From Nectonema munidae (Eukaryota > Nematomorpha > Nectonematoida > Nectonematidae): a stretch of 64,000 nt of DNA. Made by a program: the position numbers and the translations under genes. Numbering within the stretch: the stretch's first letter is position 1; every line of letters starts with the position of its first letter. The notes beneath the pieces were generated by a model that had not been told where the DNA came from, did not search any database, and saw only the letters and a program-made list of their open reading frames with translations. Of this stretch, positions 1-26,418 are shown piece by piece. The stretch lies in assembly GCA_030549495.1 (NCBI GenBank), contig JAUIRK010001047.1, forward strand, positions 310,001 through 374,000. The letters are read 5' to 3'.

Positions 1-621
1 AATTTTTTTTTCTTTTGAATAAATAATGTTTTTATCTTCTTTAGCATGATCAACAATATTAAAACAAATAAAGGAAATCATCTTAATCTTTAAACAATAT
101 CAGGGCTTCTGGATGTTAAAACTAACGACCCAGGTGTACTTTGTTACAACTACGATCCGCCAGAAATTGTCGTTAAAATTTCATCGTCCGTTACTCGAAA
201 ACCATCACACAATTAAATATTTAAAAGTTGATTATTATTTAATAGTTTTTTAAGTTTTTTTCAAATAAATTTAATTTTCAATCAAAAATAGTATAGAAGA
301 ACCGACATTCATTAAAAATGTGAATCTACGGATTTCTACGTATTTTTAAAACATGTTTTACGGATTTTTGATAAATTTTGCCTGGCAACACTGTATACTT
401 ATCAGTGGACTGGCAAGATCACTGGATGTTTATTGCATTGTTTAATAGTGCGCTAGAGATTAAATTACATTTTCGTTTGGATCAACAATATTATTTTAGA
501 TAAATAATATTAACAAAAAAATCAGGTATTTTATAATTATTTAAAAAGGCTAATATTAAAATTTTAACGTATATATTTTTAATATTTAAAATATTTTTCA
601 ATTTTGGTGCTTGTTTTACTT
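1..621. other. AT-rich flank without recognised gene
   Basis: No open frame, splice pattern or repeat family was recognised here. The stretch lies beyond the 3' tail of the minus-strand LINE that starts at about 622. A slightly less AT-rich patch at about 105-215 shows no recognisable protein in any frame. Confidence 0.5.
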
Positions 622-1060
622 TAACATAACATAACATAACATAAATTTATTAAGCGAAAAAATAACCTAATGAAAAGCTTGTTAGGATCGCATCAATACA
701 GAAAAAACAATCATGTTAAAATGTATTCAGCTATTTAAATATAAAAACCTCGTCTCTCCAGTAGGAATCAAGGCGATTTTTGAAAACGTTGAGTGATGGT
801 GCATCCACAATGTCTTCAGGTAGTTTGTTCCAGTCATTTATGATTCTATTCGAAAAGGAAGATCTTAAAATTGCTTTTGCACATCTTGCTTTTTTGAATT
901 GTTTTCTATGGACTCTGGAGCTTCTTGAGGAGAACTTGGGCAGAACACTAGATTTTATTTTCATATTTCCGTGAACTATATTATAGGTCGTGATCATATC
1001 GTTGCGCTTATACCTATAGGTGAGAGATGGTAGAGATAACTTGCGCATCCTTTCTAGAGA
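622..1060 (-). mobile_element. 3' end of CR1-group LINE (LINE-A), separated from its RT by a hAT insertion
   Basis: On the minus strand this encodes the C-terminal segment typical of CR1/Jockey-group LINE proteins: RKLSLPSLTYRYKR, then FSNRIINDWNKLP and SLNVFKNRLDSYW, ending at a stop near 731. About 85 bases of 3' UTR follow and end in short tandem repeats at about 625-643 (ATGTT units on the minus strand). Terminal microsatellites of this kind are usual in CR1-group LINEs and mark the 3' end. The matching reverse transcriptase lies at 4458-5585, and the gap is filled by a hAT element. The coding text resumes in the same sense on both sides (EKVQRFITKKIEGFQNLEYE to the right, RMRKLSLPSL to the left), so this was one LINE before the insertion. 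Confidence 0.85.
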
Positions 1061-4000
1061 TGTATCGGATGTGAAATTTTTTAGATCCGCGGATGCGGAT
1101 GCGGATGCGGATATCTCACTTGACATCCAAGAGGATGCGGATACGGATCAATAAATTTATATTAATGCGGATGCGGATGCGGACATTATACTTTTTAATA
1201 TAACAAGCCTTTGTTTAACTTTATTTGTTTACAACTTGGCAAACTAAAAAATTTATTTACAATAATTAAATTTTATCATAGGTAAGTTTTTTTTGATAAA
1301 TAAAATTTTTTCAACTTTGTCTCCTAAAAGTCTTTTTCTTTTATTGGTATAAATGTTTCCAGCAGTACTGAAAAGCTGTTCGCTTTGCACGGTGCTAGGA
1401 GGACAAACGAGATATTGGAATGCAATTTTTGATAAAAATCGATACTGTTTTTCTTTAATTCTCCACCAATCCAAACTATGTATAGTTGTACCATTGATTC
1501 TTTTCTCTTTTTGATATCTCATTATTTCTCCACCACAAACATTATCTCCGTTTTCTTGTTCATTTTCTTCTTCACTATCAGAATTTAACATAGAATTCAT
1601 CACTTCATTTATGGTAGTAAAATTTTCATTAATACTTTTTTTCATCTTTTTACAGCTTGGCATTTGATATTGATTATCTTCTTTATCTTCATATAAATTA
1701 AAAAGGAAATTCTTCACATTACTTGTTATTTCAGAGACAGTAAAAAATTTACTTTTAAATCTTGGATCAAGAAAAGTAGCTACGGTGTAAAATTCTTCAT
1801 TTTCAATTTCACCAAATCTAACTTTGATTTCAGAATTCATCTTTTCTTTCATTACATGAATAATTTTTGTTATATCTTTATCTTGATTAAAATTGGTAAT
1901 TTTTTCATATTCATCTTCTTCTTCCTCATGTACCCATATTTTTTCTCCAGTATTTTGATATGTTAATGTTTTTTTCAAGGCAACAATATTGGGGATAACT
2001 TCTGAAATTGAAGATGATGTGTAGCTGAGTTTTTTTGTTATTTCCTCATATGGATCCAAGACGTCAACTATTTTTTCCATTAAAAGCCACTCAAAGTTGT
2101 TTATCTGCTTAACTTTAACATTTGTAGCACTATAAACACATAACGAATCTTTTACTTCGAGTAATCTTTTCAACATGTAAAATGTGCTATTCCACCTAGT
2201 AGGTGTGTCATTCAAGATTGAAACTTTTGGAAAGTTTAAACGATCTTGAATTTTTTTAATTCATCCTGTGCCATAATAGAATGATGAAAATGAGAGCCTA
2301 TATCACGACTTTTTTTTAATAGGTTTTCTAATTCAACATGGGATGTTAAACCATACTTAACAACTTGTTGAATTTTATGAATAGCACAGTCTAAACTTCT
2401 CAAATTACAAAGATTTAGTGCTTTTTTAATGTTACTTCCACCATCACGCAATACACAATGAACATGTTTGTTTTCTATCTTCCAACTTTCAAGCGTTTTA
2501 AGAAATACTTGAGAAATATATTCGCCAGTATGACGTTCTTCAAGCGGATGTGCGGCTAAAACTAAATTCACTTTCTCTAAACCTTGTATTGTATGAGCTG
2601 TTATGCTCAAGAGTGAAACACCAGCAACACTATCAGACCAAATATCTGTTGTAAAAGATATTTTAGTTTCTTTTCCTTCAAATATAATTTTTTCCACGTT
2701 TTTTTCACAGATTCATAAATTTTATCGCAAATTAAAGAAGAGTAGAAATTTCTTTGCTTTAGTTTGTAGTTTGGTATAACACTCGAAACAAATCTTGTGA
2801 ACCCTAAATTTTCAACATGACTGAAAGGAAGATCGTCTAAAACAAACATCTCTGAAATAAGAAAATCTATTTTGCGCGAGTTTTCACTTGAGTCTTTCCA
2901 TTTTTTTGCATCAGCAAAACACTCTGTAATACTTTTCTGTTTTTCTTTAGATTTAACATTTTGCGTTATTTTTAAACTATTTTTCTTTTGATATTCTTCT
3001 TTTTCTAATTGTTTTGAAATATCTGAATGCTTTGACTTCAAATGATTTCTTAAAGAAGTAGTCCCTCTTCCTTTTCTCGAGTACCTTTTCTCACATAAAA
3101 CACAGCATACTGAATCTTTTTCTAAAATTTCAAAATATTTCCACACTAGACTACTTTTTGATGTCATTTTAACTTATAATAATTTCTAAAAATGTAAAAA
3201 AATAGGAATGCTGTGAGATAAAAGCATTTAATTACATTATAAGTTTTCAAACAATATAATGCAAAATTTCTTGAACTTTTTCCCAAAGCCAAATTCACAC
3301 TATTATGTCAAATACTATTATGTCTATTATTTTCAAAAAAGAAAACTCATAAATAATACCTATTTTTAAATTTAAAATATCCAAATGTGTTTAGTTAACT
3401 GGAAAAAAATTTGAAAACTTTCACAGTTGACCTAAATAGAACATTTTTTATCCCAAACTAACTTTTGAAATAAGTGCATTAAAACTATTTGTATTTTTTT
3501 CAGTTTTTACAGTTTGAAAAAAAGATTTGAAAATATGAAAAAAAACTTTAAAAAAATAATAGTTAATTAAGTATTAATCATTCGGAAAAAGCTACTATCT
3601 TATATCAAAACTCTATTGATAACTTTATAAAATTTGAAATGGACTGAAAAAGTAAGGAATTAGTAAGATTTCAAACATCGGAAAAATAGTATATGAATTC
3701 GAATTTTATATAAATTTGCATATGTACATTGTACAATCTATTTATCTGTACACAAATATGAAAGAAGTGGTAAATATTGCTTACATTTGTTTTGTCTTTT
3801 ATAAAAGTGCGTATTTTATTTTAGTTTGGAGAAAGAACTGATCGATGCAGGCAGACGCACTATGCAGTAGTAGGCTTCTAGACGCGATTACTAAGGATGT
3901 GGAAAAAGAGACAGCTTTATCATTTGTGTGAAATGAATTATGATTTATGAGCTGCTGCTTAGTGCTTATTATGCTGCACTATTATATCTAACATCATGTT

Positions 4001-4457
4001 ATCTATGACTTGAAAAACGTGCTCTTCTGTTTGTATTGTTGCTCTTTCATTTTCTCTTTAGATTGCAATGCCGTATATGAGGAGGCATATTGCAATTTTT
4101 ATTCTCTAAATTTTTTTCCTATCAATTCTACCTCTTTGCAGTGTTACATAATTAACTAGACTGTGAAGCAGTACGCTACACTAACACATTACACTAAATT
4201 GGATATATCGCTTGCGACTCATCTAACGCAATGACATCTCTCAAATAAATCCGAGTAACTTAATACTTTGTTATCTATAAATTTGCATCTAATATGCTGT
4301 ACTATTTGACTTAGGTAATGTAAAACAGGTATTAGAATCTTATTGCGGATGCGGATGCGGATTTCAACATCAAAAGAATCCGCGGATGAGGATGCGGAGC
4401 GGATGTTTGTTTTTTTGCGGATGATCCGCATATGAGGATGCGGATATCCGATCTTCA
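1055..4457 (-). mobile_element. hAT DNA transposon with BED-finger transposase, inserted in LINE-A
   Basis: A ~3.4 kb element interrupts the LINE-A coding frame. Both ends carry clusters of the hexamer GCGGAT or its complement ATCCGC: about 1082-1185 on the left and 4345-4452 on the right. The termini read roughly AGATGTATCGGATG on the left and, in complement, AGATCGGATATCC on the right, so they are imperfect inverted repeats. The transposase is on the minus strand (1253-3167). About 1 kb of AT-rich non-coding DNA (3170-4340) precedes it. The flanks are too diverged to fix the 8-bp target-site duplication expected of hAT elements. A short related copy lies at about 44501-44810. Confidence 0.85.
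1253..3167 (-). pseudogene. hAT transposase with BED zinc finger (ZBED type), two frameshifts
   Basis: Three minus-strand frames form one transposase in order. The N-terminal part (2607-3167) has a BED finger: CVLCEKRYSRKG, then TTSLRNHLKSKH, giving C-x2-C and H-x4-H. The middle part (2236-2697) has the catalytic-core start FTTDIWSD, then HCVLRDGGSNIKKA and DCAIHKIQQVV. The C-terminal part (1253-2215) has TPTRWNSTFYML and the hAT dimerisation block LVCPPSTVQSEQLFSTAG with NKRKRLLGDKVEKILF. The frame changes near 2695 and near 2250, each in or beside an A/T run. Otherwise the frames are open over ~630 codons. The second catalytic region reads RDGGSN where relatives usually have a D-N/G-GSN pattern. 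The closest group is probably hAT-Ac/ZBED. The protein as read is not expressible without frameshifting. Confidence 0.88.
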
Positions 4458-5585
4458 TATTCTAAATTCTGGAAGCCTTCAATCTTCTTCGTAATAAATC
4501 TCTGCACTTTTTCTAAGCTTTTCATATCTTTACCACGTGTTGGATGTGCTACTACATTGCCATACTCGAGGTGCGGGCGTATTAGGGCTTTATACACTGG
4601 TAATGCTATATCGGCATCAAAGACAGAGAAGCTTTTATAAATTTGGAAGAAGACTGAATATGCTTTTGACGTTGCATTTAAGAAATGAGCCTCGAATTTA
4701 AGGTCTTTGTCAAGAGTGACACCAAGGTCGTTGATACAGTCAACACGTTTTATGTCGTAGCCGCCAATGTAGTACCTGAAACTGTTCTGTGTGCCAATTT
4801 GCAAGTGATTACACTTAGAGAAATTGAGATCCATCTTCCAGTCGTTGCACCACTGGTGAAGAGCGAAGAGATCGTTCTGTAAAAGTTTTTGCGATGCTTT
4901 TGTTGATACATTATATATCTTCAGATCATCGGCGAATAATTTCAAGCTTGTTTTTGTTATAAAGGTCAGATCATTGATGTATAAATTGAAGAGTAAAGGA
5001 CCAATCACGCTTCCTTGAATCACACCACTAGTCATATCGCACTCACTAGAAGCTTGTCCGTTGATAGATACTTGTTGCGTTATATTTTTCAAAAAGGCCT
5101 TTATCCAATTCAGCACTTTTGGGTGTATACCATAGAAGCTAAGTTTTCTGAGCAAGTAAGTATTCGGAACTTTATCAAAAGCCTTACTAAAGTCGAAGTA
5201 AAGAACATCAACAGTAGAGTCACTTTCTAGAAATGTTGAAACCTCGTTGTGGAATTCAAGAAGTTGTGTTATTGTGGACTTTTTCCTGAAAAATCCATGC
5301 TGGTCACTTGTAATTAAATGGTTACGTTCCAAGTGATTAGTTATGCTTTCTGAATGAGGGATTCTAAGATTTTACATAAAACCGATGTTAGACTTGTAGG
5401 TCTTAATTTGAGGGTAGTGAAGGATCTCACTTTTTCAAGATGGGTGTTACAATCGCTTGCTTCCAGGCTGATGGAACAACTCCCTCCTTTAAAGAAAGGT
5501 TAAAAAGCTTAGTTAAAGGCACTGCTAAAATATTAGACAATTTCTTCAACAAAAAAGGATGAATATTGTCATTTCCAGGAGACGA
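4458..5585 (-). pseudogene. LINE-A reverse transcriptase (CR1/Jockey group), 5'-truncated
   Basis: The minus strand encodes an RT with block LYFDFSKAFDKVPN (first catalytic Asp), GVIQGSVIGPLLFNLYINDL, LKLFADDLKIYN (the DD pair) and GVTLDKDLKFE, then the thumb EKVQRFITKKIEGF. Upstream (5340-5585) the frame is broken, but SLKEGVVPSAWKQAIVTPI and SPGNDNIHPFLLKKLSNIL are still readable. The homology stops near 5585, inside the RT, so the endonuclease half is missing. Such 5' truncation is the normal outcome of LINE insertion. It abuts LINE-B copy 1, which is itself cut inside its RT at the same point. Confidence 0.88.
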
Positions 5586-7617
5586 TTATTGAGGACGATT
5601 AGAAGATGAGGATTAGCTGATAGGCTACCCCCTTGCGGAGTGGAGAGAGTTAGTTTCTGAATGTATGTATTGTTGTTATGTAGTAGGATGAGAATGCGTT
5701 TTTGAATGTAGTTGTTTATGAATTTGATTATGTATGTAGGGTATTTTTTGTCGATGAGGTTGTTGATGATTGCAGGGTGCCATGCTGCGTTGAAAGCATT
5801 TTCGATAAAGAAATGTGGTTGTTGCGATATTTTGGTTATTTAGTGTTTTTTCTAGGTAAAAGGCTAGGCGAGATAGGGCCAATTCTGTATTATTATTTGG
5901 TAAATATGCAAAATAATTCGGGTGTATTAGGTTATTTTTGAGGATGTAGTGGATCATGCATTCGTAGAATTTTTTCAAGGATTTTGTCTAGGGTTGGTAA
6001 TAGAGAAATTGGTCGCCAGTTTTTGATTGAATTGTGGTTTCGATTTGGTTTGGGGTTTAGCACTAGTTTACATATTTTCCAAATATTTGGGAAATAGCTT
6101 AGTCTGAGGCAGGCGTTAAATATGTTGAGGAGATGAGGGTGTAGTATGTGGTAGGCTTTCTTCACTTGTTTAATGGAGATGAAGTCAAGGCTGCTAGAAG
6201 ATTTGGTTTTCATGGAATCAATGGTTTTGTTTAGCTCTTTGATTGTAATTTCTGGGTGTGAGTTAATGGAGTTATTAAGTAGGTATGTTTTTGTTTCCAT
6301 TCTAATAAGTGTATGTGTAATATTGTCGGTTACATTATTGTCGGCGGGAAATAGAGTGTTAAGTGAAAGGTGGTTGATAAATATTGAACCTTGATTATAT
6401 GAAAGAAGATTAGAGAGTGATTCAGTATGTTTTTTCTGTATAAGTTTTTTGATTTTTGACCATGGGTTTGTTGGAGTTTGATTTCCAAAATGTTTCCAGG
6501 CTTGTTTTTTTTAGCTTTTTTAATTTCTTATTGATATTGAGTTTTAAGGAAGAAGTAATGTTGAATGTTACTGTGAGAGTTTGTTTTTCTTAGATTTTTT
6601 AAGGATTTGCGTAATTGTTGTTTGAAGTTGTTTAAAGTACGGTTCCAAAAAGGAGCGTGCTGTTTAGGAAGCTAGTTTGTAGGAGTTGCGGCGTGAATGC
6701 TCGTTCTGATGGAGTTGTTAAGTTGAAGAGCAGATGTTTCAAGATTATTTGTTGTATCTGTGGTCAGGGTGATGTTGTTTAGCTTAGATTTAAGATTGTG
6801 AAGAAATGCTTTTCAGAATATTTGTTTACCATAATTAGGATTTGGAATTTTTGAGTGTTTAGCAGTGAGGTCGATTTGAAAGGTTATGTATGAGTGGTGG
6901 GAGGCGGATGGGATGTCTAAGATGCGCCAGTTGTGAACTATACTTCTTGTTTCGTTGGAAATGATGGTTAAATCGTTGTGTGATTGATATATGTTGTTTA
7001 GATGTAGTCGTCTAAAAGTTGAGGATTTATCGTTGTCAGCTATTGATAGATTATGAGATGCTAGAAATTCGAGTGTGAGTGAACCTCATGTATTTGATTT
7101 TATGTCCCAGAGGTATGATCTAGCATTTAAGTCGGTGGATATAGCTATGTGGTGGTTGTTGTCTATGTTATGTTTGATTTGTGTAAGTGATTGAGAGAAA
7201 TTTTTATGTATGGGGTGTTTTAAGAATGGCTGGGAGTAGAGAGAGCAGAAGAGTAAGGATTGAGTTTGAGGGAATAGGTGTGAAGAAGTAGTTTGAATTA
7301 GAGTATTGATATAGTGGTGTATTAGTAATTGATTGTTTTATAAATATGCAGGTTGAATATGCTGTAAGTAGAGGTATGTGTAAGAGTACTTAGTCGGCTG
7401 TTTGGTGTGGAATATGAATGTATGGTTCGTTTATTGATATTATGTCGTAAGTGTGTGAGTGTAAGATGTTGTGAAGGTTGTCCCAAGCAGTTTTTGAGTG
7501 ATTTAGATTTATGTGTAAAATAGTTAGAAAATTTATATTTAAAAAGTGTAAAAAAATATTTATTTTAAATATAATTAAAAATAACACAATTATTTTTATA
7601 GTTTATATAAAAAAATT
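5586..7617 (-). mobile_element. LINE-B copy 1: endonuclease plus partial RT, decayed
   Basis: On the minus strand the 5' part encodes an apurinic endonuclease domain. It opens with LTILHINLNHSKTAWDNL and YDIISINEPYIHIP (near 7400-7530). Further on come AISTDLNARSYLWDIKS and FRRLHLNNIYQSHNDLTII (about 6930-7150). RT blocks follow: NIFNACLRLSYFPNIWK, NWRPISLLPTLDKILEKIL and TPQGGSL (about 5640-6130). The order of domains and the wording place it in the group of LINEs that also carry RNase H (I/LOA/Ingi-like), which copy 2 confirms. Several frame changes and stops are present. It ends at the LINE-A boundary near 5585, just after the PQGGSL block. Confidence 0.8.
7541..7617. repeat. 77-bp exact direct repeat, copy 1
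   Basis: This AT-rich 77-bp stretch is identical to 10087-10163 and in the same orientation. It begins AAAAAGTGTAAAAAAATATT and ends ATATAAAAAAATT. It sits just upstream (minus-strand sense) of the LINE-B copy 1 endonuclease. Together the two repeats bracket LINE-B copy 2. Confidence 0.95.
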
Positions 7618-7624
7618 ATAGTTA

Positions 7625-10086
7625 AAAAGTGTAGGTAGGTAGGTATGGAGATTTCTAAGCACTTTCCAGCTGGAGCTGATATGCTTGCAAGTCTACTGGA
7701 ATTTAGTCTTCAAAGTGTAAGTTTAGTTTTTGTGGATCTTTCTAAAATAGAAAGGAAAATTTGGAAGATTTTCATGGCTTTAGACACTAGACTATTGTGT
7801 AGAATGTATGGGTTAGTGATGATAATGTCTTTTTGTTATTGGATATTTGGGGGAGGATTGAGTGTTTGGTTTGCATAGAGTATTGGTTCGATTGTGGTTA
7901 TGAGAAGAGAGAGATGTTTGGTGAGTAATGGGTGTTGTAGAAGATCATGCAGAGAGGATGGAATATCTTTAAAAAAGTAGCGGATTTTTCAAGGAGTTGA
8001 GTCGGTGAGAATGAAAAATTATACAATAATGATAATGGCATAGATGTCGGAAGTGATGTGATGGTTGAGTCAATAGATTGTTGCCACTGCAGTACTGTAT
8101 AGTTAGTTATTGTGTTTGTAAATGTGGAGATGGGTAGAGAAAATAGGGGTAGGATCTGTGAATCTGAGATTCTTGATTTTGCAACGTAATGGACCAGGTA
8201 GTTTTCAAAACAGCTGGAATGAGCTGGGCACCAGACGATTTTTAATTCAAAGTGATTAGATAGATGAATAAGTTTGCTTGCTAATCTATAAGTTGAGTGT
8301 GAGATTTTGTTTTCAAGTTTTAGGTCATTTATTAAATTTTGCGAGTCTGTGAAAAAAAGTGATATATTTGAAGGAGGCAGAAAAGGAAGTTAGGTTATTA
8401 AGGAGTATGTTGCAGGATAGTAATACTGCGTGAATTTCTGTTTCGTGTGTAGTGATTTCTGGATCTATATTTGTGCGTTGGATAAGGAATGGGTTTTTTG
8501 TATTTTGTAGGAAGAATGCGCATGCAGTTGAAGAGCGAGGTTGTGATTTGGAACCGTCAGTGAAAATTGAAAGCGAGCTGATAGTATTTATTGTACGTTG
8601 TGAGCTATAGAGTTTAGGGCAAAATATCTATAGTGACAGATGTTAGTGGTGTAAGGAGGAGACGAAAAGGGTGGATGAGCTCGATTGTGTGATTTAATGG
8701 TAGCACTTGATAAGATGTTTTGTTAGGAGTATACTGAATTAATAAGCAATTGTAGTACTGCAGTGATTGGGATGTTTGTGTATAGGTTGGTGAAAGGATG
8801 TGGTGAGGGTGTAGATCAGAAAGTTATTAGGTGATTTGTAAGAAGCGTTTTCATTAGATTGAGATGGAGGAGTAGGGTGTTAGTGAATAATTCAAGTTTT
8901 GTAGTTTGATAGGCATTGGTGATAGAAAGGAGACACAGGCGATGAATTTTATTAAGATGAGTCAGGGATGACTGATGTTTCAGCATCCCTTTCAGAAAGA
9001 ATTCCATATTTAGGGGCAGGAAAAATGAGACTTTTATAAATGAACTTTGTGATTTTTGGAGAAAGTCCCCGTTTGTAAGAAATTGCGTTTTTAAGAGAGA
9101 AAAGAGTTTTGACTAATTTTTGTGAGGTGCTTTTGAAATGAGTGAGAATTTTATATTGGGTTGGAAAGTGAGCCCAAGATATTTTACTTGGTTCTGTGGA
9201 TCTAATTTGTTTGTTGTGTTAAGTTGCAAGGTTAAAGGTTTAATTCTTTTGCATGTGAAATGAATTAAGTAGAATTTATTAGGGTTAAAGGAAATTTTGT
9301 ATTGTTGCGCTTTTAATTGGATTTGTTTTAGTAGGGAAAGAGATTGTTTAAGGTTTTCGTTTTGCTCAGAACTAGAAAAAGAGAAAAGAAGGTCGTCGGA
9401 ATATCCCTGAGAAAAGTTATAGTTGTTGTTGATAAAAGCAAGAAGGGGGTTGATGAGTATTAACCAAAGTAGGTCGGATAAGCTGCCACCTTGAGCAGTA
9501 GAGAGAGAGAGCTCGCGAATATATTAATTGTTGTTTTGAATAGGAATGCGATGGCTAAGGTAATTGTGTATGAACTTTATCATGTATGTGGGATAGGTGT
9601 TATCTATGAGGTTATTAATGATAGCTGAGTTCCAGGCAGTGTTAAAAACATTCTCGATATCTAAAAATAAAGTTGAGGCTATTTTATGATTTTTTAGTGC
9701 AGATTCGAGGTAAAGCGTAAAGCGAGAAAGTGCTAATTCTGAGTTTTTGTTGGGAAGATAGGCAAATTGGTTAGCGTGAATGAGTCGATTTTTTAAGCTA
9801 TAATATAGCAGTCTCTTCCTGAGAATTTTCTCTAAAATTTTGCCTATTGTCGGTAAAAGAGATATGGGGCGCCAATTTTTTATGTTATTAGGATCTCAAT
9901 TGGGTTTAGGAATCAAGATTAATTTGCTAATTTTTCAGATATTGGGAAAGTAGCTTAGTCTTAAGCAGCTGTTGAATAATTGAAGTATGTGGGGATAGAT
10001 AATATGGTATGCTTTGCGAACGTGTTTAATGGATATGTGGTCGCAGCTGCATGCTAGTTAGGGTAATGGCTAAATAAAATTTAGTT
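7625..10086 (-). mobile_element. LINE-B copy 2: RT plus RNase H, 5'-truncated and decayed
   Basis: Read on the minus strand from about 10070, the RT blocks are LFNSCLRLSYFPNI, NWRPISLLPTIGKILEKIL (~9850), FLDIENVFNTAWNSAI (~9650), TAQGGSL (~9490) and GYSDDLLFSFSS (~9400, where most relatives have YADD). At about 8330-8600 an RNase H domain follows, with SIFTDGSKSQPRSSTACAFF and ETEIHAVLLSCN, the first Asp and the Glu of its active site. FTDSQNLIND follows in another frame. The 3' end, near 7630-7650, is a short CCTA repeat. Many stops and frame changes are present. The 5' end lies inside the RT, as expected for a truncated insertion. Confidence 0.85.
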
Positions 10087-10163
10087 AAAAAGTGTAAAAA
10101 AATATTTATTTTAAATATAATTAAAAATAACACAATTATTTTTATAGTTTATATAAAAAAATT
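10087..10163. repeat. 77-bp exact direct repeat, copy 2
   Basis: Identical to 7541-7617. It lies about 20 bases beyond the point where LINE-B copy 2 stops being recognisable. With its partner it could be an unusually long target-site duplication or the trace of a segmental duplication. Confidence 0.95.
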
Positions 10164-11532
10164 CCTTTAGAGTTTATTCACAAAATTTAGTTCAAATATT
10201 AATATTAAATATTAAAAAGAATTAAATAAAATATGGTTTGTATTTCAAATTGTGAATTGTGGTTTTTTTTATATTTTGGGTTGTTGATTTTGAAAATGTT
10301 TTTATCTTGTAAAGCATAAATGTTTACATATGTAAGAAATTTATAAAAAAAAAATGTGCATTGATTTGCAAAGATATTGGAAAAAAACCCATCATAAATT
10401 ACCAATTTGTAAGATTGAATGGATATTTTTCTCATCGTAAAATAGAAATCAACAAAAAAATTAAATTTATATTTGATTAATCATGAAACTAAATTTGAAA
10501 TAAAAAAATATTTAAAAAAACCAAGAGTTATATGAATCAAAGATCATAATTAATATATTAATTATATAAACTATATAATCCTTAGCGATAAAAGGAGAAT
10601 TATTATGGAAATATCACCGTTAGACTTGTTTTGGATCCCTACCTTATATTACTTTCGGTTGCTATAATAAATTCGATTAAGAACTCATTTGGTTCTTTAA
10701 CGAAATCGAAAGACACTTTTGAGTAAGACTACATAGTTCTTACTTATTTGTAGAATTCAATTTGGCATTGAAATTTAATTTGAACCCAAATTTTATAAGT
10801 CTACATTATTGTTAATTGAAGTTTGTGTGTATTTATATAAAATTAATGGATTAGTTAAGGTTCAAATTATTTCAAAGCTCACTGTTTAAACATTGATATT
10901 ATTTATATTCTTATACAGATTAATTTTAAAACAGTTATTCTTGGTTATCCATCCTAGTGAACCTAAAAATCTTCATAATTCCAAATATCCAGTTTGTCGT
11001 TTATATTAAGGTCTGACATATACTTGAACAAACCAATTCTATTTAAATATTAAGTGTTCTTATTATCAAGATACCCCTAGTTCTAAATTTCTCTGTCTGT
11101 ATTATTACAATAATATTATTATTACATTTGATTCTTCGTTTTCAAACTCCATTTACCATTGTGATGGATTTTAGTACAAAATTAATGACAGGTTTTAGGT
11201 ATTATATTTTGTATTGTTTAATAGAGTAAAAATTTAATTAAAATTGAAATTCATTTTATATATAAATTATGTACCCTGTAAAACAATACTATATCTTTTT
11301 TGTATCTTAATCACATAGGTTTATTAAAATATTTTTAATGTTAATATTTTTTCGAATTTTTTTATTTAAATTTGCATCTCTTTTATGTTCTAAATTTTTT
11401 TTAGATGTGTTTTTAAATTTTTATCATATTTTTAATTATTTCAATGATAATTGTATTCCTTTTATTTCTTTTACAGTTTTGTAATTCTTTTATATTTGTT
11501 TCATAGTTTTTCCTTTATTTATTAATTTTTAG
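10164..11532. other. AT-rich region upstream of the first identified SEL1L exon
   Basis: No gene or element was recognised. The SEL1L 5' exon, which should encode a signal peptide and end after the first base of a codon, must lie here or further upstream. Hydrophobic ATG frames exist (for example near 11340, MLIFFRIFLFKF), but none ends in a GT donor of the right phase. Confidence 0.5.

Positions 11533-26418
<14,886 letters not shown>

Noticed and set aside
731-1126. Single 131-residue protein starting MSSEISASASASAD
   Set aside because: Its first ~30 residues come from the hAT terminal repeat. Only the rest is LINE coding sequence.
4219-4458. Open frame with alternating charged repeats on the minus strand
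   Set aside because: It is the translation of the GCGGAT hexamer cluster at the end of the hAT element.
11163-11191. ATG-initiated SEL1L first exon MDFSTKLMT ending at ACAG|GTTTTA
   Set aside because: The phase fits, but the peptide has no signal-sequence character, the donor is weak and no further support exists.
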